Below, piece after piece: positions 57,701 through 64,000 of a DNA stretch of 64,000 nt. The stretch is from Trebouxia sp. TZW2008. Taxonomy: Eukaryota > Chlorophyta > Trebouxiophyceae > Trebouxiales > Trebouxiaceae. Within the stretch, counting starts at the first letter, position 1. Every line of letters starts with the position of its first letter. A program made the position numbers and the translations under genes. The notes under the pieces are model-generated. The model was given only the letters and a program-made list of their open reading frames with translations, was not told where the DNA came from and ran no database searches. The stretch lies in NCBI GenBank assembly GCA_002118135.1, contig BDIU01000185.1, positions 36,158 through 100,157 of the forward strand. Reading direction: 5' to 3'.

Positions 57701-60700
57701 GTGGACTAGCTGGTGCAATTGCAGGCATCATGTGCACGCTGACCTTGCTTGAGCACTGTCAAAGAATTTGTGCCATCACAAATCTGAAGCAAATGCTGAC
57801 TTGGGTGTGAGCACTGCTGACCAGCCCCTGTGCCTCCTCTGGATCATTCAGAGCTCCATCTAAAAGACGGTCACAGCTACCACATGTTGGGCTTGACAGC
57901 CAGACCATCACTGCTATAAGCGATTGCAGAAAAATGCAGCTATCAAGGATCTAGGATATCAAGCAATACTCATGATCTTGCCTGCCGCATTATTGCTCAG
58001 CTTTGAGACAACTGATAATTGCTGGAATGACAGTGTTCAGGCAAACATTGACCTTGCTTTGAGCGGTGTTGACCAGCCTCTGGGCCTCCTCCAGATCGTT
58101 CAGAGCTGAATCCATGCTTGTGATGGTGTTCTGCATGTCTCCACTTGTAAAAGGTTCAGAAGACTTTGCACTGGAGTCATCTCGCTCTGCAGCAGCAACA
58201 ACAGCACATTTGGGTTTTGAAGCGTCACAAACGTGCAGTGGTGTCAAGTGTGTCTCCAGATGTGAAAGACTCAGCAGACTTTGCACTGGAGTCTGTTCGC
58301 TCTGCAGAAGCAATGACACCAGCGTTGTGTTTCCAACTCAAAAGCACGGCCCCAAAGCAGCAAGAAAAAGGTGCAGGTGACGTGAACATTGCTCCTGTTC
58401 TACATGCTCAAGCAGGAAGGGTTGAATGCGGCACACTCAAAGCTACAGCATAGCAGCCAGGACATGCCTGATGCATTGCTACACATTGCAAGCAGCTGCG
58501 CAGCAGGCAGGACATACCTGATGCATTCAGATTTGCATAAGCTTCTTCTTGAGCAAGTATGGCGTCAACATGGCCTTGTAGGGTTCGCAAGCCCTCAACG
58601 ACCCCTCCAACACCCCCCTCCCCTGATGCCGCCAACCCCATCAAGCCAGCTCGGTCAACTGATGAGCGCCGAGCTTCGAGTTGCCTAAGCTTGGCTCTGA
58701 GGATCCGTTCCTCACCTTCTACCAGCCGCGACTGCTTGATCTGAAGGACAAATGAGGATAAACTGTTTGACCTGTCCATGTTGCATTGACTCCTTTTTTT
58801 TCTGTTCTTGATATCAATCTATGATGCAGGTGCATGAAGTCTGCTTGGAGTTTGGTGACAGCGCTGAACAAGACTGATCAATGCCCAATATTGCTATGCC
58901 AGATGTTCACAGCATTATCGATACCTCTTGCTGCTTGACAGACGTTGAACAGCACATGACAGCCCATAAGTCCCTTGAATCTGTGGTGTGAAGTATACTT
59001 GGCAATGAAGTCAATCAAGCATGATATAGGCCACGTCATCGCTTGTTCTGCATGAGGATACCATCATATGGATTGCCTACCTCCCAAATTGTGGCTTGCA
59101 AGTCCTCCCGCTCCTCTTCGCTGCCGAACGAGGCAAGGTCCTTCAGCTGGGCCTCTGTCTGTCTGAGAGCATGTACGTGAGCACCAAATTGAGCAGCCTT
59201 GCCTGAGGTGCCTGCTATACGGTCCAGCAATGCAAGCTGTGTGGCTCCATCCCTGTACAGTCAATGTCAACATTGAGGAAGAAGTACAAAAACAAATTGT
59301 TGTCTGCATTGATCCCTGATGGGCAAAGTATGACATAAGTGGGCAAATGCAATCTTCAGCAACCCAAGCTATGAGGCTCCATCCCTGTACAGTCACCAAG
59401 TATGTATTGACTTACGACTCTGTATGCCTGTGGGCATGGACTTGAGAGCCAAATTGAGCAGCCTTGCCTGTAGTGCCGGCTATGCGGTCTAGCAAAGCAA
59501 GCTGTATGGCTCCACCCCTGTACAGTCATCAAGCATGAAAATTTGCCATGAGTCACATGATGCAATGTCTGTCTGATAGCGTGTACACGAGTGCCAAAGT
59601 GAGCTGCCCTGCCTGAGGTGCCGGCTATAAAGCAATGCAAGCTGTGTCGCTCCATCCCTGCATCAAGTGTTGAGCGTTCACCAGATGACAAGCTCTGGAA
59701 GGGATTGTTGCAGCAAAATGAAGTGTTGCATGCATGCAGCCCTGTCAAGCCACTCAGTCAACACCCAGTGATGACTGAGTGATAGGTACAGGGTGGTGTC
59801 AACTTCGTGGTCTAGCAAAGTCAGCTGTGTGGCTCCATCCCTGCATCATATGTTGAGCATTTGTGACAAGCTCCAGAAGGGATTGTTGCAAAAGAATGCA
59901 TTGTTGCATGCATGCAGCTCTGTAAAGCCACGAAGTCATCACCCAGTGATGACTGAGGTACAGGGTGGTGTCAGCTTTTTGGTCTAGCAATGCAAGCTGT
60001 GTGGCTCCGTCCCTGCATCATGTGTTGAGCATTCATCTGATGACAAGCTCCAGAAAGGAGTGTTGCAAAAGAATGAATTGTTGCATGCATGCAGCGCTGT
60101 AAAGCCACTAAGTCAACACCCAGTGATGACTGAGTGGTAGGTACAGGGTGGTGTCAGCTTTGTGGTGTAGCAATGCGAGCTGTGTGGCTCCTTCCCTGCA
60201 CAGTCATTCATTATAGGCGTTGGCTAGGCAGGCTCAGCAGGCCCAACTAGACAGTCATGAAGTGTGCGTTGACCTATGGTTCTGTCTAAAAGCTTGTACG
60301 TGAATGCCACGCTGAGCTGCCTTGCCTGTAGTGCTGGCTATGCAATCCAGCAATGCAACGTGTGTGCTTTGTTCCCCTCATGCCCTAATGCAACCATGAA
60401 GCGAGTATTGGACAGTGAGCCCCAGCCATGCACTGTTGCTGAAATCCTCCTCCATTTCACTTAGTAACACTGTGCAAATCAAGGTGTACAGCGCGAAGCA
60501 AACGCAACTGAAATTGTGCACTGTTGCTGACCTAAGTGAGATGGCTGAGTGTTGGCCGTTAATGTCCACAAGGGCTGCGCCGAGCTCCCGCAACACCCTC
60601 AAGGATGTGGCTGTGCCTTGCACATAACACCTGCAGGCACAGACCTCAGTGTGTGTTGCAGCCGTGTTGCATCCATTGCTTGTTTGGTGACATTTACTTT

Positions 60701-62593
60701 GGCAAGGATGTCATCACCAGCAGGTGGCAGTGGGCATACATCAGGCAACTCTCGTTCGTGCATGGCATGATGCGGCTTAAGAGCATGCAGTCCTAGCACA
60801 AAGACTGTGAGCAGACGATGTTGGGCAAATGACATGCTGTGACAGCATGCATGCCACTGGATGACAGTCTCAAGGTCTTGAACTGAAATGCTCACTGTCA
60901 TTTTACATTGTTAAGCTTGACGCTGACAAGCATTCAAGCACTGTACAATGTTGTGAGAGCAGCAGTACCGGCTACGCACTGAATTGTGCGCCTGAGTGAT
61001 CTCACGCCTCAATACCAGCTCTTGTAGCGAGTGCTGAAGTGCACGTGGCAATGGCACCCCTATTCCAGCCAACACCTTGGGCAAAACTGCCTGCAGCAGC
61101 AGTCGCTTTTTTTGATGCTTCACATGCTAGATACAGCTACAGCAGTGCAGTGTTCCTGCTGACACCAGCTCTTGTAGTGAGTGCTGAAATGCACGCGGTG
61201 ACGGTAGCCCTAGTGCAGCCAACACCTTGGGTCAGTCTGCCTGCAACTGCACTTAACAGTATCACATCATGTCAGGAAGCATGCAAAACCAGATTACCAT
61301 GCACACAGAGTCATCACTTGCACATATCAGCACACATGTGAGAACAAGTGACCCGTATAAAATGGCTTCGCAGGAAGATGTGAGCAAGCATGTATAAGGC
61401 CCATGCACAGGTTGACACACCTGATGTGCTGGTGACAGGCGAATGCGTGCCTCAATGGAGGCTGTTGTGGCTGGCGGCCTCACAGAGCTGTCATTGGCTG
61501 GCATACCAAGCACCTGAATGCACATTGACCAAACGTGTCAACAAGTGTCATGTCTGTGTATTGTGTGTTGCAGGCGGCCCCGATTGACAGAATGAAGAGA
61601 CAGATGTAACAACACATTTTAATAGCTACACAGAGCTGTTCCTGACTGACATACCCAGCACCTAAATGAAGGAACACAACATATGTGAAACAAGCATTGT
61701 TTAATTGCCTTTGAGCTACACAGAGCTGTCACTGGCTGGCATGCCCAACACCTGTGTGCACATTGACTCAGCATATTGGAACGGAGCTATTTACGCCAGC
61801 ACTGAGAAGACAAGTGAGAAAGGAGCATGTTGTTGTCTATTGACACAGCTATGTGCTGATCAGGAGACGTTGGTGTGCAGACGTTTCTGACACTGTATGC
61901 TTCGATAGACCCACTTGAATTTGCTGCTGCGTTTTGCAAGTATTTCTGAAGGCAGCAGCAACTTGGAGCGGCCTCGTCAAAAAGATATTACGCAGTCAAC
62001 ATGACGCAGTGTGCTCTTAGTGCAGTCAAGGCGGCACTGTGTCTGAAACAATGTTGTGATGCAGCTAAACCTAAAAGGTGCTGTTGTTGCAACAGACCAA
62101 GGGGATCACCTGAGCAAAAGCGTCTACTAACACAGATTTTCCTGCTCCACTTTCACCTGTAAGTACATTCAGGCCTGGCTTGAAGTGCACAGTCTGCTCC
62201 TCTATCAAAGCAAAATTCCTGCAGAATCACATAGCATAACACTCTGTTTTGCTTGTCAACCTGCATGCGTGCATTGGTCATGTGCTGAATTTTGGCTGAG
62301 AAAGGATTGCAGCCTTGCCTGATCACCAAGAAATGCATATATGTTAAAGTCGTGCCATTTTGTGAAGGTGGCTCTGGGGCCCGATGATTGAGCTGCTGAC
62401 TAGCTTTGGCTACGCTGGTGCTTTCCTGTTTTTCAGATGGCTGTATGGGACTGTACGGCTGAGCTGGAGCCTCAGCTGTCATTGCATCAGCGTACATTAC
62501 ATTCTGCGTGCAAGCGCTCAGCTGCACGGCCGGCGGCATGCGCTTGCGCTTCAGGCTGGCGCCTATCGCTTTGATATAGTTTGGGGTCGGCAT
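54716..62593 (-). CDS. RecN-type SMC-like DNA repair ATPase
   Basis: Thirteen exons join in phase: 62319-62593, 62110-62218, 61421-61513, 60969-61090, 60532-60630, 59081-59252, 58518-58740, 58053-58186, 57127-57301, 56468-56658, 55475-56206, 54861-54987 and probably 54716-54765, about 833 residues. NFALIEEQ leads into Walker A GESGAGKS (about 113-120). Next come LVLRREIT and RELGAALVDINGQH, the RecN signature, and two coiled-coil arms. The C-terminal head has PGEPLRPVSDVASGGESARI (signature about 582-592), Walker B LMILDELDSGVG (about 625-636) and ILCVSHLPQ. RecN binds broken DNA ends; plant and algal copies are thought to act in an organelle, and the ~90-residue N-terminal extension fits that. 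A Gln-rich insert of about 110 residues interrupts the head. Introns 1 and 10 need GC donors. The last exon is uncertain. Confidence 0.92.
57357..57400. repeat. Perfect 15-bp inverted repeat in a RecN intron
   Basis: AAGCGGTGGTCAGCT at 57357-57371 pairs exactly with AGCTGACCACCGCTT at 57386-57400 across a 14-nt spacer that is itself a CTCAAAG repeat. It lies 56 bp upstream, in transcript terms, of the exon at 57127-57301. Confidence 0.88.
57560..57870 (-). repeat. Two downstream copies of RecN exon 58053 end
   Basis: The exon's end (LNDLEEAQRLVNTAQSK with donor AAG|GTCAAT) recurs near 57815-57868 and 57565-57622 as NDPEEAQGLVSSAHTQ-like and NDLEKAQRPVDIFPSK-like readings. The second keeps an AAG|GTCAGT donor. 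The period is about 240-250 bp. Confidence 0.85.
57631..57650. repeat. Perfect 20-bp palindrome
   Basis: GTGTGTTAAATTTAACACAC is its own reverse complement. It lies in the same RecN intron, just beyond one of the exon-end copies. Confidence 0.92.
58225..58312 (-). repeat. Upstream copy of RecN exon 58186 start
   Basis: AGACTTTGCACTGGAGTCTG followed by TTCGCTCTGCAGAAGCAA repeats AGACTTTGCACTGGAGTCAT, CTCGCTCTGCAGCAGCAA of the true acceptor side. It keeps the CTGCAG acceptor on the - strand. Confidence 0.85.
59355..60370 (-). repeat. Large array of RecN exon 59252 front-edge copies
   Basis: Seven or more copies of the exon's acceptor and first codons (GGATGGAGCCACACAGCTTG) lie near 59370-59395, 59405-59520, 59568-59665, 59806-59846, 59981-60018, 60164-60203 and 60280-60370. 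Two extend through most of the exon (RIAGTTGKAAQFGSQVHA-like). From 59656 to 60200 the copies ride on a larger unit of about 175-180 bp that is itself repeated three times (core CACCCAGTGATGACTGAG, TACAGGGTGGTGTCA). Confidence 0.9.
61140..61252 (-). repeat. Upstream copy of RecN exon 61090 start
   Basis: AGTGAGTGCTGAAATGCACG, then GCAGCCAACACCTTGGGTCA and GTCTGCCTGCAACTGC, repeats the true exon start (AGCGAGTGCTGAAGTGCACG, CCAGCCAACACCTTGGGCAA, ACTGCCTGCAGCAGC). The acceptor AG is kept. The spacing is about 130 bp. Confidence 0.88.
61620..61762 (-). repeat. Two upstream copies of RecN exon 61513 start
   Basis: Near 61625-61665 and 61720-61762 the exon start (acceptor then VLGMPANDSSV) recurs as VLGMSVRNSSV- and VLGMPASDSSV-like readings, each followed by TAG. 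Both keep an AG acceptor on the - strand. Confidence 0.88.
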
Positions 62594-62664
62594 AAATGGC
62601 AGTACAGGACCTGGCGTCCTATGGCTCAGCAGCGGATGCGTCCAGGCCTACACATCCATTGGCG
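62594..62664. promoter_or_regulatory. Very short divergent promoter interval
   Basis: Only 71 bp separate the RecN start codon (- strand) from the candidate start codon of the + strand gene at 62665. If both starts are right, the two genes share a compact bidirectional promoter, or their 5' transcripts overlap. Confidence 0.45.
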
Positions 62665-63330
62665 ATGATCACATGTCTGCGTAAATTCTGGCACGCGAAC
62701 AGCAACAGCAGGTCACCTGCTGTAAAACCACCATGGCTCAAGCACGAGCCGCGCTGGGTCGCTGCTCGACGAGCCCTGGTCCCCAAGCCTTTTGAACGTG
62801 AAATTCACGAGGTACAGCAGAGAGGAGGCTGTCAATGCAGGCCCCGAAACAACGTCATTTATTTCCTCGCACTCTGGGCCAGCTAAGCGGACTTGCCGAG
62901 TCAGCTCAGATCTGGCAGTTCACAAGCTGTGTTGGTGTGTAAAGCTTTGATTGTATAGTAAAACTGGGACTTCGGTGATTATCTGTGCGACTGATTTGCG
63001 CAGGTCAGCAGAGCTGATGATCGGTGAAAGCTCTCGACTGGCGTTACGGGTTGGCTCCTTCGTTTATTAGCATTCGTTCGGCTTGTTATGACACACTTAA
63101 TCATCCTGCCTTTTTCTAGGCACGACAGTGAGGTGCTTCTACAACGCACTCCAGTGAAGGGCCCCGGCTTGGACTTCTACTTGCCGGACTTTGTTTTGCT
63201 AAGAAAAGGCGAGCTCCAGTCGGTTTTGCACTCGATGGGGCAGACAGTGTCCAAGCAGGCCCTCACCAGACTTGAGCTTTTGAGTGTCGCTGTGATTTTT
63301 TTGTGCAGTTTGGGCAGGCTGTCGGTGTAA
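62665..63330 (+). CDS. Unrecognised protein, 5' exons, possibly organelle-targeted
   Basis: Exon 1 (62665-62811, 49 codons) has a basic N-terminus and WLKHEPRWVAARRALVPKP, ending at CACGAG|GTACAG. A possible 20-nt micro-exon (about 63005-63024, VSRADDR) and an exon from 63121 (HDSEVLLQRTPVKGPGLDFY, LPDFVLLRKGELQ) would join in phase. The frame runs to a stop at 63330, but an earlier donor is possible. The basic, Trp/Arg-rich start resembles a mitochondrial presequence. I do not recognise the family. A further open reading at 63742-63933 (starting MNIELKKLLGNLTPTHPIRL) may be another exon or a separate gene cut by the window edge. Confidence 0.4.
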
Positions 63331-64000
63331 CTCTATGATCAGCATTCTTCTCACTGTAGGTCGAAAGGTCTCACTTGCTGCTGTTGTGTGTGGCTGGTTC
63401 ACCTCATGTTAGCTGTTTCCAGGTAGTCGCAGTGTGGCTTTGTCCTTTTGGTTGATTGGGCACCTTCCATTGGCGCATTGCCGCCTCATTATTGCTGCTT
63501 GGCTTAGCCTGTTGAGGCCTGCACTTCGCATTTGGCCAGATGAATTGAGCAAAATAGCTGGAAGTTTCTTAGTGTGGACTGTTGGTCCCTCATTGCCATT
63601 GCTAGTGTTTACTGTGAAGGTTTTTCGCATTGGCTGCCAGGAGTGTATGTTTTGTACAATGTCTGGGGCCGTGCTTTTCCTTCAACGCAATTTACGTTGA
63701 CCAAGCGATGATGGCATTAGTGTTTTCAAAGGGGCATCCAAATGAACATTGAATTGAAAAAGTTGTTGGGGAATTTAACCCCAACACATCCGATCAGACT
63801 TGTTGGCTGGCTAAAGGATGTAAAATCGCCTTCTCGTAGCTTTCTCGGGCTCTCCCGGGATCACGTAATCGAGTGCAGCATTTCGTTAGAGCCACCAGCC
63901 TGGCAGACGCATGCAGCATATTTTGCAGTTTAAACTGGGTGTAACAAAAGGGGTTGTGCACTACGTGTCAACGAGCGCCTTTCCAAGGCTATCAACCCGT

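Noticed and set aside
59640..60200. 178-bp repeats considered as a transposon or centromeric satellite
   Set aside because: Only three or so units, no terminal repeats or target duplication seen, and each includes a RecN exon-edge copy.

Overview
The window looks like nuclear DNA from a green alga (Viridiplantae, most likely a chlorophyte). The reasons are very intron-rich genes with short GT-AG (a few GC-AG) introns, TGTAA-type polyadenylation candidates, and a gene set typical of green plants: a plastid GDT1-type transporter, plastid-type glycerol-3-phosphate dehydrogenase, an LSD1-type zinc-finger protein, the TSET subunit TWD40-1, and a eukaryotic RecN homologue. The species cannot be named from this sequence.

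Layout, left to right: 3' exons of an unrecognised + gene (to 1288); GDT1-like Mn2+/Ca2+ transporter (-, 1974-5985); NAD-dependent glycerol-3-phosphate dehydrogenase (+, 6942-12944); LSD1-like triple zinc finger (-, 13763-15733); a single-pass membrane protein (-, 17220-17783); ATG18/WIPI autophagy protein (-, 19079-22434); CHZ1-like H2A.Z histone chaperone (+, 22861-25043); a BtuF-like binding-protein/DUF5522 fusion (-, 25675-29431); TWD40-1 (+, 29759-46935, about 25 exons); a lineage-specific Ala/Ser-rich gene or genes (-, about 47.9-53.3 kb); RecN homologue (-, about 54.7-62.6 kb); and the 5' part of an unrecognised gene (+, from 62665). Four gene pairs are divergent (GDT1/GPDH, ATG18/CHZ1, BtuF-like/TWD40-1, RecN/last gene) and several neighbours are convergent. 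No operon-like logic or pathway links them; this is ordinary mixed nuclear gene content.

Exon boundaries below were set by hand from consensus splice sites, codon-phase agreement across introns and remembered family sequence. No alignment was run.

The most striking feature is shared by almost every recognised gene. Introns are packed with tandem, decaying copies of the neighbouring exon's edge. Upstream introns carry copies of the 3' splice site plus the start of the next exon. Downstream introns carry copies of the end of the previous exon plus its 5' splice site. Copy number runs from 1 to about 7 and the period from about 65 to 180 bp. In TWD40-1 one such duplication left two complete, same-length, same-phase 119-nt exons that could be mutually exclusive. 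This looks like a genome-wide habit of exon-edge tandem duplication and is the observation most worth following up. Other notable items are a mitochondrial-type tRNA-Phe fragment inside an intron, a Gln-rich insert in the RecN ATPase head, a TWD40-1 without the C-terminal zinc finger of the plant protein, and several perfect hairpins.
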